This document shows, in pieces, positions 1-6,137 of a stretch of 8,589 nt of DNA. The stretch spans positions 1 through 8,589 of the forward strand of contig JAJZNY010000017.1 in NCBI GenBank assembly GCA_021852245.1, written 5' to 3'. Made by a program: the position numbers and the translations under genes. How positions within the stretch are numbered: position 1 is the first letter of the stretch; each line of letters opens with the position of its first letter. This stretch comes from Planctomycetota bacterium. GTDB taxonomy: Bacteria > Planctomycetota > Phycisphaerae > WQYP01. The notes below the pieces were generated by a model. It had not been told where the DNA came from, searched no databases, and worked only from the letters and a program-made list of their open reading frames with translations.

Positions 1-6
1 CTGCCC

Positions 7-146
7 GCTCTACTTTCTACTGCTCGACTCTCACTTTTCTGGCCGGCCCCGCCGGCCGCCTCTGCGGTGAAAAACAGTACTTACCGTCGTGCATCGCACG
101 GCTCCCTATTTGCTCTACTTTCTACTGTTCAAATCTCACCTTTCTG
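7..146. repeat. Imperfect 35-bp direct repeat, two copies 105 bp apart
   Basis: Copies lie at 7-41 and 112-146 and match at 31 of 35 positions; the first 16 bases (GCTCTACTTTCTACTG) are identical. The second copy covers the stop codon and 3' end of the truncated GT4 gene read on the minus strand. The first copy has a TGA triplet at the equivalent minus-strand place (33-31). GC-rich GGC/GCC-type sequence flanks both. It could be a small tandem duplication of a gene's 3' end or a dispersed intergenic repeat; the window edge prevents deciding. Confidence 0.6.
88..100 (-). terminator. Weak hairpin downstream of the truncated GT4
   Basis: CGTGC-ATC-GCACG forms a 5-bp stem with a 3-base loop, 36 bases past the minus-strand stop codon. 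A run of five T on the minus strand (about 74-70) follows, but roughly a dozen bases after the stem, farther than in a classical intrinsic terminator. This is a possible transcription end and no more. Confidence 0.2.
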
Positions 147-486
147 CTGGCGCGGCCCTGCCCGCCAGCAACTCCGCCACCACCTTCGGCACCTGCACCA
201 GCGGAGAATACGCCCCATACCACTGCTCAAATTTCGCCCGGCACAGCGGCCGCATCGCACCAAGCCGCTCCGGGTTATCCGTCGCCTCCTTCAGCACCCG
301 CGTCAGATCCTCCGCACTCCGGTTCTTAAACAGCCACCCCGTTTTGCCCGGCTCCACCAGATCAATCGCCGCCCCCGCCGCATCGCTCGCAATCACCGGC
401 GTCCCCGCCCCCATCGCCTCCGACACCACAATTCCGTGCGGCTCATAAACCGACGGCAGCACAAACGCCTCCGCCTGCCCCGCCAA
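136..486 (-). pseudogene. Truncated GT4 glycosyltransferase, C-terminal nucleotide-sugar-binding part only
   Basis: The last 116 codons before the stop at 138-136 encode the end of a GT-B fold family 4 glycosyltransferase. The block FVLPSVYEPHGIVV followed by SEAMGAGTPVIAS contains the family's E-x7-E signature (EPHGIVVSE), which binds the donor nucleotide-sugar. Over 109 gap-free positions I count 61 identities (about 56%) with the end of the intact GT4 at 3321-4550, so the two are paralogues. The acceptor-binding N-terminal domain and the first part of the C-terminal domain, about 295 residues, are missing. The frame stays open upstream to a TTG at 705 (ATG at 702), but those 73 residues resemble no glycosyltransferase and the ATG has no Shine-Dalgarno sequence. 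I read this as a remnant joined to unrelated DNA near 487-500. A functional short protein is unlikely. Confidence 0.82.
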
Positions 487-925
487 CCCCTTGGTACCAC
501 CGATCGTGGATGAGGCCCACGCCCTTCTCTCCAACGCCGCCACGCGGCTTAGATTCGGGGTCGCGGGAATTTCGGGATGCGTGGAAAAATATGATTGACC
601 ACGCGGAGCAGATCGCCCCATCCTGCGGGTAGCGAATGAGTGCGATACCGCCCGTTGCTGAAAGTTTGCCAGCGCGGTCTGCCGTCGGCTCCCAATTCCC
701 ATCAAGCGGCTATTAACGCAAGCCCGGCACTGAGCCTGTATTTAGCACCAAATGCGGCTAAACAACGATCGGCTCCGGCTCGCGCCCTCGGTGCGGGCCT
801 GCCCAAGGTGATCTGAAAGGGCCCCAGTCCCTCGTATGGTTCAGGGGGGAAAAGAGACCGCACGGCGAGCCACTGCGATCACCACCGAAAAGGGCGCCGG
901 CGTAGCGGCCTGAAGGACGCCCCGC
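487..925. other. Gene-free stretch left of the acetyltransferase operon
   Basis: About 440 bases hold no coding region I can support. The minus-strand frame is open to 705 but its translation (arginine-, alanine- and serine-rich) is not recognisable. This is where the missing N-terminal two thirds of the left GT4 should lie, so the stretch is probably foreign or scrambled DNA left after a deletion. Near its right end there are a short inverted repeat (GTAGCGG at 902-908 and CCGCTAC at 922-928) and the candidate promoter of the next gene. Confidence 0.5.
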
Positions 926-931
926 TACAAT
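926..931 (+). promoter_or_regulatory. Candidate -10 box (TACAAT) for the acetyltransferase-GT2 operon
   Basis: TACAAT matches the sigma-70 -10 consensus at five of six positions and lies 38 bases before the GTG start at 970, giving a short leader. The hexamer at the ideal -35 spacing (903-908, TAGCGG) is poor. The box overlaps the right arm of a 7-bp inverted repeat (902-908 / 922-928). The same nonamer GCTACAATA precedes the lipoprotein gene on the minus strand. Confidence 0.35.
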
Positions 932-969
932 AGCCACATGTAGGATAGCGTTGCTTTAGGGGCCTTAGG

Positions 970-1566
970 GTGGCATCACCAGAATCTAATGCACAGGTAA
1001 TCACCCCAGAAACCGCACCCAACGGAGATGCCTCCGCAAGGACCGTCTCTCCCGTCTCAACGCGAGACAAAATCCGCCGCCTCCTCTGGAGCATGGTCCA
1101 AAACACCCTTTACCGCTACTCCTTCCACACCTGGTCCGGCTGGCGAGCCTTCCTCCTTCGCTGCTTCGGCGCCAAAATCGGACGAAACTGCATTATACGT
1201 CGAACCGTGAAGGTTTATTATCCGTGGCAGTTGGAGGCTGGCGATCTGGTGATCGTTGGCGACGCGGTTAACCTCTATTGCCTCGGCAAAATTACCCTCC
1301 GCGACCGTTGCATGGTCAGCCAGGAGGCGTACCTTTGTGCTGGCACGCACGACTACACGCGGCTTGACCTGCCGCTGGTCACAAAGCCGATCACGGTCGG
1401 CGAGGAGGCGTGGGTGTGTGCCCGGGCATTCATCGGCCCCGGCGTGACGGTTGGCGAGGGCGCCGTTGTCGGAGCATGCGCCGTGGTCATGAGCGATGTA
1501 GCGCCTTGGAAAATCGTCGCCGGGAACCGGGCAACGGTGGTTGGCGAAAGGCGGCTGCAAGAGTGA
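970..1566 (+). CDS. WcaF-like hexapeptide-repeat O-acetyltransferase (intact copy)
   Basis: A 198-residue left-handed beta-helix acetyltransferase that would transfer acetyl from acetyl-CoA to a sugar of the polysaccharide repeat unit in the cytoplasm. GTG start at 970 is supported by AGGGG at 958-962. After about 35 low-complexity residues the WcaF-type core begins: SFHTWSGWR (51-59), LLRCFGAKIG (62-71), YYPWQLEAGD (83-92), the catalytic region LCAGTHDY (122-129, His127 the probable base), PITVGEEAWVCARAFIGPGVTVG (140-162, isoleucine-patch hexapeptides) and a typical end, APWKIVAGN (178-186). Length fits the family (about 180-210). GT2 follows 24 bases later, suggesting one operon. The core is about 75% identical (107 of 142) to the oppositely oriented copy at 2523-3113. 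Family assignment is strong; the acetylated sugar is unknown. Confidence 0.9.
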   Translation: MASPESNAQVITPETAPNGDASARTVSPVSTRDKIRRLLWSMVQNTLYRYSFHTWSGWRAFLLRCFGAKIGRNCIIRRTVKVYYPWQLEAGDLVIVGDAVNLYCLGKITLRDRCMVSQEAYLCAGTHDYTRLDLPLVTKPITVGEEAWVCARAFIGPGVTVGEGAVVGACAVVMSDVAPWKIVAGNRATVVGERRLQE

Positions 1567-1590
1567 GCAAGCCCGGATGGAGAGCAAGTC

Positions 1591-2520
1591 ATGAGCGAGC
1601 AAGGGAATTACTCCGTACTCATTTTAACAAAAAATGAAGAAGCGAACCTGCCTTACGCGCTGGAAAGCACCATCGGCAGGGCCGCGGAAACCTTCGTCCT
1701 CGATTCCGGCTCCACCGATCGCACACGCGACATCGCCGAATCCATGGGCGCCAAATTCGTCCACCAGCCGTGGCTCGGCTTCGCGCGGCAGAAGAACTGG
1801 GGCATCGACAACCTCCCCTTCAAGACCCCGTGGGTCTTCATCCTCGACGCAGACGAAGTCATCACGCCGGAACTCGCCCGTGAGCTCGCTGAAATATCCA
1901 ATAAAAATACTTGCGAGGAAGACGGCTTCTACGTCAACCGCTTCTTCGTCTTCCTTGGCAAACGCATCAACCATTGCGGCTACTACCCAAGCTGGAATCT
2001 CCGCTTCTTTCGTAAGGGCAAGGCTCGCTACGAGGAACGCGAAGTGCACGAGCATATGGTGGTCAATGGAAAGATCGGCTACCTGCACGGCGAGATGAAA
2101 CACAACGATCGGCGCGGAATGGAGCACTACATCGCCAAGCACAATCAATACAGCACGCTCGAAGCTCGCGAGATGCTGCGTGTGAAATATGGCGCCTCCT
2201 CCACCGCTGATCTGCATGCGAGTTTCTTCGGCGGCCCGATTGAACGCCGCCGCTGGCTGAAGGAAAAAATCTGGCCACGGCTGCCCGCAAAATGGCTGAT
2301 GCGCTTCCTGTTCATGTACATCTACCGGCTCGGCATCATGGACGGAGCCGTCGGCTTCCATTTCTGCTTTTTCCTCGCCGCGTACGAGCATCAGATCTCG
2401 CTCAAGCGCGTAGAGATGGAGCGGACCATGGTGGTTCCGGCTCTCAAGCCGCAGCGGGCCCCCGCGCTCACGACGCCCGCGATGCCTGCCATCGCCGGTG
2501 GCTCGCTGGCAGCGGCCTGA
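1591..2520 (+). CDS. Family 2 glycosyltransferase (WaaE/KdtX-like)
   Basis: A 309-residue inverting GT-A enzyme expected to add one sugar to a lipid-linked or lipopolysaccharide-type acceptor at the inner membrane. Visible features: the N-terminal strand VLILTKNEE (9-17), FVLDSGSTDRT (35-45) of the nucleotide-binding fold, and DADE (86-89), the metal-binding DxD motif, followed by the acceptor region with GYYPSWNLRFFRKG (130-143) and the REVHEH segment (150-155). This is the pattern of the WaaE/beta-1,4-glucosyltransferase branch. Residues about 235-265 are hydrophobic and aromatic and probably attach the protein to the membrane; the last about 35 residues are Ala/Pro-rich and look disordered. 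ATG at 1591 has GGAGAG at 1579-1584, a good ribosome binding site. It lies just behind the acetyltransferase, probably cotranscribed, and ends two bases from the convergent second acetyltransferase. Confidence 0.9.
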   Translation: MSEQGNYSVLILTKNEEANLPYALESTIGRAAETFVLDSGSTDRTRDIAESMGAKFVHQPWLGFARQKNWGIDNLPFKTPWVFILDADEVITPELARELAEISNKNTCEEDGFYVNRFFVFLGKRINHCGYYPSWNLRFFRKGKARYEEREVHEHMVVNGKIGYLHGEMKHNDRRGMEHYIAKHNQYSTLEAREMLRVKYGASSTADLHASFFGGPIERRRWLKEKIWPRLPAKWLMRFLFMYIYRLGIMDGAVGFHFCFFLAAYEHQISLKRVEMERTMVVPALKPQRAPALTTPAMPAIAGGSLAAA

Positions 2521-2522
2521 TG

Positions 2523-3113
2523 TTAACCTGCATGGGAATCGGGCGGAGTCGTTGCTGATTCGGCTGTCCTGAGGGGGTGGGGCAAACGGGGCTCGTGTCC
2601 GATGGCCGTGCCCCCCGGCGGCACATCTTCCGTTACCACCGCGCAGGCGCCCGCGACAGCCTTTGCCCCGATGGTGACGCCCGGCCCGATGAACGCACGG
2701 GCGCAAACCCACGCGTCCTCACCGATGGTGATGGGCTCGCGCTCCAGCGGCAGATCGGGCCGGGTGTAATCATTGGCGCTGGCGAACAGATACGCCTCCT
2801 GACTGATCATGCACCGATCACGCAGCGTGATCTTCCCCACGCTGTAAAGTTTTACCCGGTCGCCGATGATCACCAGATCACCGATCTCCAGTTGCCACGG
2901 GTAATAAATTTTCACCGTTCTACGGATGATGCACTTTCTGCCGATCTTTGCGCCAAAGAGCCGCAGAAGCATCGCCCGCCAGCGAGACCAGGTATGAAAC
3001 GACCGCCGAAAAAGGGTGACTTCGACGATGCTCCAAAGCGTGCGCTTAACCCGCCAGGATAGCGGGGCGGGTGAAGGAGGGCGCTTTGCAAGCGGGGCCA
3101 TACGAGCATCCAT
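2523..3113 (-). CDS. Second WcaF-like acetyltransferase paralogue, probably catalytically impaired
   Basis: A 196-residue left-handed beta-helix protein, paralogous to the product of 970-1566 (gap-free core, about 75% identity). It keeps SFHTWSRWR, LLRLFGAKIG, YYPWQLEIGD and the hexapeptide block from PITIGEDAWVC to GPGVTIG. Two things are off. The catalytic-region histidine of the THDY motif is Asn (SANDY, residue 114, codon AAT at 2774-2772). The usual ending PW.IVAGN is replaced by PPGGTAIGHEP plus a proline-rich tail, starting at a six-G run on the coding strand (about 2616-2611). I chose ATG 3113, which has GGACGGATT just before it; GTG 3137 and ATG 3101 are alternatives. The gene is divergent from the GT4 at 3321 and convergent with the GT2. 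It may be decaying, or may have become a non-catalytic sugar- or CoA-binding protein. Confidence 0.85.
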   Translation of the reverse strand: MDARMAPLAKRPPSPAPLSWRVKRTLWSIVEVTLFRRSFHTWSRWRAMLLRLFGAKIGRKCIIRRTVKIYYPWQLEIGDLVIIGDRVKLYSVGKITLRDRCMISQEAYLFASANDYTRPDLPLEREPITIGEDAWVCARAFIGPGVTIGAKAVAGACAVVTEDVPPGGTAIGHEPRLPHPLRTAESATTPPDSHAG

Positions 3114-3320
3114 AATCCGTCCGGCAGCCCGGCCCACTTTCGAACGAAAACGAGCCGGCCATCAAACCTGATAATACCATAGGCACTGGCGGTCCGCATC
3201 CACCCGCCACGCCGTTGAGCCCCCGTCGCGGCCAGCGGAAATCGGGGCTTCCGGAGGCCGGTATGTTGCCCCGCTGGCCGCTCGCGATGGTGCAGGTTAG
3301 AATAGGTCATCTTTGGGCGA
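3114..3320. promoter_or_regulatory. Divergent intergenic region between acetyltransferase and GT4
   Basis: These 207 bases must carry the promoters for both flanking genes. For the plus-strand GT4, TAGAAT at 3298-3303 is a reasonable -10 box with only a weak -35 (TGGCCG, 3275-3280, spacing 17); a start near 3310 would leave a very short leader. For the minus-strand gene, TATTAT at 3176-3171 is a possible -10 without a clear -35. A perfect 11-bp inverted repeat lies between them, its right arm covering the weak -35. All calls are by eye. Confidence 0.35.
3228..3281. repeat. Perfect 11-bp inverted repeat with 32-base spacer
   Basis: GCGGCCAGCGG at 3228-3238 is the exact reverse complement of CCGCTGGCCGC at 3271-3281. 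The right arm overlaps the candidate -35 region of the downstream GT4 promoter. It could be a pair of operator half-sites or an RNA/DNA stem-loop; no T run follows, so it is not an ordinary terminator. Confidence 0.6.
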
Positions 3321-4550
3321 ATGACCCTAGGAGAAGCTGAAATACCACCAATGGCTGCTGAACCGACACCCACAGCCCCCGCGCCGCCAGCGCGCCCCCG
3401 GATCCTCTGGTTCCAGAACACCCCCGACCATTATTTTGTGCAGATGATGGATACCCTCAACGCGAGTGGCGATATCGAATATTTCGCCGTGTTCCTCTGC
3501 CCGCCACCCACCGGTAACGTGCTTTACCAATTGCCAACGACTGCCCCCTGCAAATTCCTCGGCGATCCCGCCGCACCGGCCGGAAAGCGACGGCTGGTCC
3601 GCGGGGCGCGGGATTTCATCGCGGGCATGGAGTTTTCCGGGGTAATCGTCGGCGGTTACGACTCCGGTTTCAAGCGGTGGGTGCTTCGCCACTGCCGCCG
3701 CCGGGGTATCGCCGCCGCGCTCTTCGCCGATAGCAACATCCGCGGTGAGCGCGGCAAAACAGCCAAGAAAAGGCTTCGGCGTTTCGCCAAGCGAATATTC
3801 CTCCGTTGGGTCATCCGCCACGTCGATGCCGTGATACCGTGCAATCGCAGCGGCGTCGCTTATTGGCGTTACTACGGCTGCCCGCGCGAGAAAATCATCC
3901 GCAGCACCTATTATTGCGCTGTGGATGTGGCCGTCGCGAACTCCGCAGACCGCGCTGAGCTTTTCCGCCGCTACAACCTCGACCCAGGCTCCCGCTTGAT
4001 ATTTACTGCCGCGCGGCTGATCCCCGCCAAGGCCCTCCACCTGATGGTGGATGCATTCAAAACGTCCGGCCTGCCGGAGCAGGGGTGGGTGTGGGCCGTC
4101 GCGGGCGCCGGCCCGCTGCGGGCGGAACTGGAAGCCCGTGCGGGAAAATATAATGGCAGCGCGATCCGCTTCCTTGGCCCGGTCGCACCCGCCGATGTCT
4201 CCGCCCTCATGGCCCAGGGCGAACTATTCGTTTTGCCATCCACCTATGAACCGCACGGTATTGTGGTGATGGAATCGATGGCGGTCGGCACGCCCGTGAT
4301 CGCCAGCGATTGCTGCGGGGCGGCACGGGATTTAGTGAAGCAGGGCGTCACGGGGTGGATGTTCCGAAGCGGCGATGCGGCAGATCTGCGGCGCGTGCTC
4401 TTGGCAGCATGTGGGACACCGGACGCCGTGCGGCGGGTCTCTGCCGCCTGCCGTGAGAATTTCGCCCAGTGGTACGGGCGCTACGGGCCGATGGTGGTTG
4501 CGCCGAAGGTCGCGGCGAAACTGATCGCAAAATACCGACGGGGGGAGTAG
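3321..4550 (+). CDS. GT4 glycosyltransferase (GT-B fold), full length
   Basis: A 409-residue retaining glycosyltransferase of family 4, cytoplasmic or membrane-peripheral, expected to add a sugar from a nucleotide donor to the growing repeat unit. The N-terminal half (about 27-200) is an acceptor domain beginning RILWFQNTPDHYF; it lacks the common GG-rich N-terminal loop. The C-terminal half starts around 225 with IFTAARLIPAKAL (Arg232 and Lys237 in the phosphate-binding positions), continues with VAGAGPL (260-266), and carries the E-x7-E motif Glu310/Glu318 in YEPHGIVVMES, then GTPVIASD (323-330). Length is normal. ATG 3321 has no good ribosome binding site and may be near-leaderless; ATG 3351 is an alternative, since the residues before about 26 are Pro/Ala-rich. 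The truncated GT4 at 136-486 is its paralogue. It converges with the lipoprotein gene across a 29-base gap without a visible terminator. Confidence 0.92.
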   Translation: MTLGEAEIPPMAAEPTPTAPAPPARPRILWFQNTPDHYFVQMMDTLNASGDIEYFAVFLCPPPTGNVLYQLPTTAPCKFLGDPAAPAGKRRLVRGARDFIAGMEFSGVIVGGYDSGFKRWVLRHCRRRGIAAALFADSNIRGERGKTAKKRLRRFAKRIFLRWVIRHVDAVIPCNRSGVAYWRYYGCPREKIIRSTYYCAVDVAVANSADRAELFRRYNLDPGSRLIFTAARLIPAKALHLMVDAFKTSGLPEQGWVWAVAGAGPLRAELEARAGKYNGSAIRFLGPVAPADVSALMAQGELFVLPSTYEPHGIVVMESMAVGTPVIASDCCGAARDLVKQGVTGWMFRSGDAADLRRVLLAACGTPDAVRRVSAACRENFAQWYGRYGPMVVAPKVAAKLIAKYRRGE

Positions 4551-4579
4551 CCCGATCGACCTGCCGGAGGCTTCCCGCG

Positions 4580-5992
4580 TCAGCCGGGCACGATGGTGAA
4601 CCCCAGCCGCATACCCGCCGGTGAAATCGCCCAAAACCCGGTACGGCCGCGGACATTAACGACTTGGCCGTAGGGCGTTATCAGCACGCTGCGTACGCTT
4701 GGCGGGACCGTAACGCGATACAGCACCTGCCCACCCGCAGTCTGGCGGGCCGCCACCACGAGCCGGCTGCCCCAGTTGATCGCGGGCACCGGCACAGGGG
4801 GCCCCGGATTGGCGCCGAGCAGCGCACGGAGCCTGATCAGATAGGCGTTCAGCGCCCGATCGTCTGCCGCCGAAGCACCGGCGTTCGGGGCCGCTGCGTG
4901 CGGGTTCCAATAAAGGAGTTCGCCGCACCCCCTTAGCACCAGTTGGTAGATGAGTTCTTTATAATACCTTCCGGATTTAGCATAGCTGCGGTTCGCGACC
5001 CACGGCACGACCGGCAGCCGGCTCGATGCCTGCACCGCCTGCAGGTAGATCATCTCGTACCGCAGCAACGCAAATGGGCTGCTGCCGTACTTTTTTCCCC
5101 CTTTGACCGTGTAAGCAAGGCCGCCAATCTCGCCGTAAAACGCCGGGCTTTGGCAGTTTCCAAATACGCACGAAAGCGGTTGGTAGTGATCGTTCAAGTC
5201 GGGTGCGATGTGTGGGGGCAGCATAATTGCACCGTCAAAGTTGCTTCCGCGGAGATCCGGGTAGACTGCCGTCGCCGGCTGAAAGACGGCCCGGTTCAGG
5301 GCTGCCGCGACGACCGACCCCATGAGAAAGTTCCACTTCCGTCGGTGAGGGCCCGCCACCATAACCGACGCCAAGTGCTTAAAGCCGAGCAAAGCCCGAA
5401 GTTGGGGGAATCGCGGGTCATGCTCAATAGCCGCGACGCCCGCCGGCGTAAGTTGCCATGAGGTGAGGCCGGTCTCGTAATCGATTACAAGATAATCCAT
5501 CCTGCCGCCGTCGGCCCGGAATCGGCGGAAGAAAGCCGCCATCTGTTTGGCAATTGACGTGGCACCGGTCTGCAGCCACGGGCTTGGGAAATTCGTCGGC
5601 GCCCCTGCGGGCGTCCGGCAGGTGTCGAGCGGGCTCGTAAGCAGTTTCGGGGTGACGTTCCACAGGAAGATGGCAGCCCGGCCGGGGGGAGCGGCTCGGG
5701 ACGCCCGCACTGCGGCGGCTGGGTTGCGGTACTCCCGCCTGAGCACCCAGACCATCGGAATAAGGGCCGGGCAGTTACCTTCGGGTTTCGACCAGCACCA
5801 AGCCCAGATTCCACCGGTAGCCTCTGCGGGGCCCGGCCCAGCGCCCCATGCCGCGTTGGCAGGGGCTGGATGCATCGCCCCTCTGGACGGCCGCGTCGCA
5901 GCTTGCCGATGGGGGCCGGAGCACCCCCCGACGGCCACCAAAAGGCCGGTTGCCACGATCGCCCGGCAATAGAATGAAAACGTGCGGCGCAT
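4580..5992 (-). CDS. Predicted lipoprotein of unknown family, TIM-barrel/glycoside hydrolase-like pattern
   Basis: A 470-residue exported protein. ATG 5992 is preceded by a strong GAGGAG six bases away, and that start gives a signal peptide (MRRTFS, hydrophobic 11-23) ending at a lipobox-like VGG-Cys24, so the mature protein should be lipid-anchored. A Pro/Ala linker follows to about residue 60. The body alternates short hydrophobic strands with helices, as a TIM barrel does: LIPMVW (77-82), AIFLWN (107-112), YLVIDYETG (167-175, with Asp171 and Glu173 as candidate acids), GAIMLP (254-259), LPVVPWVAN (326-334), GELLYWNP (357-364). The last about 65 residues look like a beta-sandwich. This resembles glycoside-hydrolase architecture, but I cannot name a family, so enzyme activity is inference. 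Placement between GT4 and polymerase suggests processing or anchoring of the polysaccharide. Confidence 0.8.
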   Translation of the reverse strand: MRRTFSFYCRAIVATGLLVAVGGCSGPHRQAATRPSRGAMHPAPANAAWGAGPGPAEATGGIWAWCWSKPEGNCPALIPMVWVLRREYRNPAAAVRASRAAPPGRAAIFLWNVTPKLLTSPLDTCRTPAGAPTNFPSPWLQTGATSIAKQMAAFFRRFRADGGRMDYLVIDYETGLTSWQLTPAGVAAIEHDPRFPQLRALLGFKHLASVMVAGPHRRKWNFLMGSVVAAALNRAVFQPATAVYPDLRGSNFDGAIMLPPHIAPDLNDHYQPLSCVFGNCQSPAFYGEIGGLAYTVKGGKKYGSSPFALLRYEMIYLQAVQASSRLPVVPWVANRSYAKSGRYYKELIYQLVLRGCGELLYWNPHAAAPNAGASAADDRALNAYLIRLRALLGANPGPPVPVPAINWGSRLVVAARQTAGGQVLYRVTVPPSVRSVLITPYGQVVNVRGRTGFWAISPAGMRLGFTIVPG

Positions 5993-6042
5993 CGGATTCT
6001 CCTCACTCACGGCTCCGCCCACTGCCGATGGGAGGTTTTCTT

Positions 6043-6077
6043 ATTGTAGCACGATTTTCCACCCGATATAGTATCAT
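6043..6077. promoter_or_regulatory. Overlapping divergent promoter candidates for lipoprotein and polymerase genes
   Basis: On the plus strand TTGTAG (6044-6049), 17 bases, TATAGT (6067-6072) is a fair sigma-70-like promoter for the polymerase gene; TATCAT at 6072-6077 is an alternative -10. On the minus strand TACAAT (6048-6043), inside GCTACAATA, is a -10 candidate for the lipoprotein gene and occupies the same bases as the plus-strand -35. If both are real, polymerase binding would be mutually exclusive. Confidence 0.35.
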
Positions 6078-6137
6078 AACAGTCTCACTTTGGGTCGCTC
6101 GGCGCCCCTCGGCAGCGTTTATTGGACGGAGTTGAAA

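Noticed and set aside
2521..2522. Terminator between the convergent GT2 and second acetyltransferase
   Set aside because: Only two bases separate the stop codons; any signal would lie inside coding sequence and none is obvious.
1624..2712. Long minus-strand open frame (362 codons) opposite the GT2 gene
   Set aside because: It overlaps the well-supported GT2 almost fully, has no recognisable motif, and is expected from GC-rich codon use on the other strand.
3327..4040. Minus-strand open frame opposite the GT4
   Set aside because: It has no family features and no ribosome binding site; the plus strand carries clear GT4 motifs.
4551..4579. Bidirectional terminator between the convergent GT4 and lipoprotein genes
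   Set aside because: The 29 bases contain no convincing stem followed by a T run in either direction.
4943..5461. Plus-strand open frame inside the lipoprotein gene
   Set aside because: The opposite strand has a strong start, signal peptide and lipobox; this frame shows no domain pattern.
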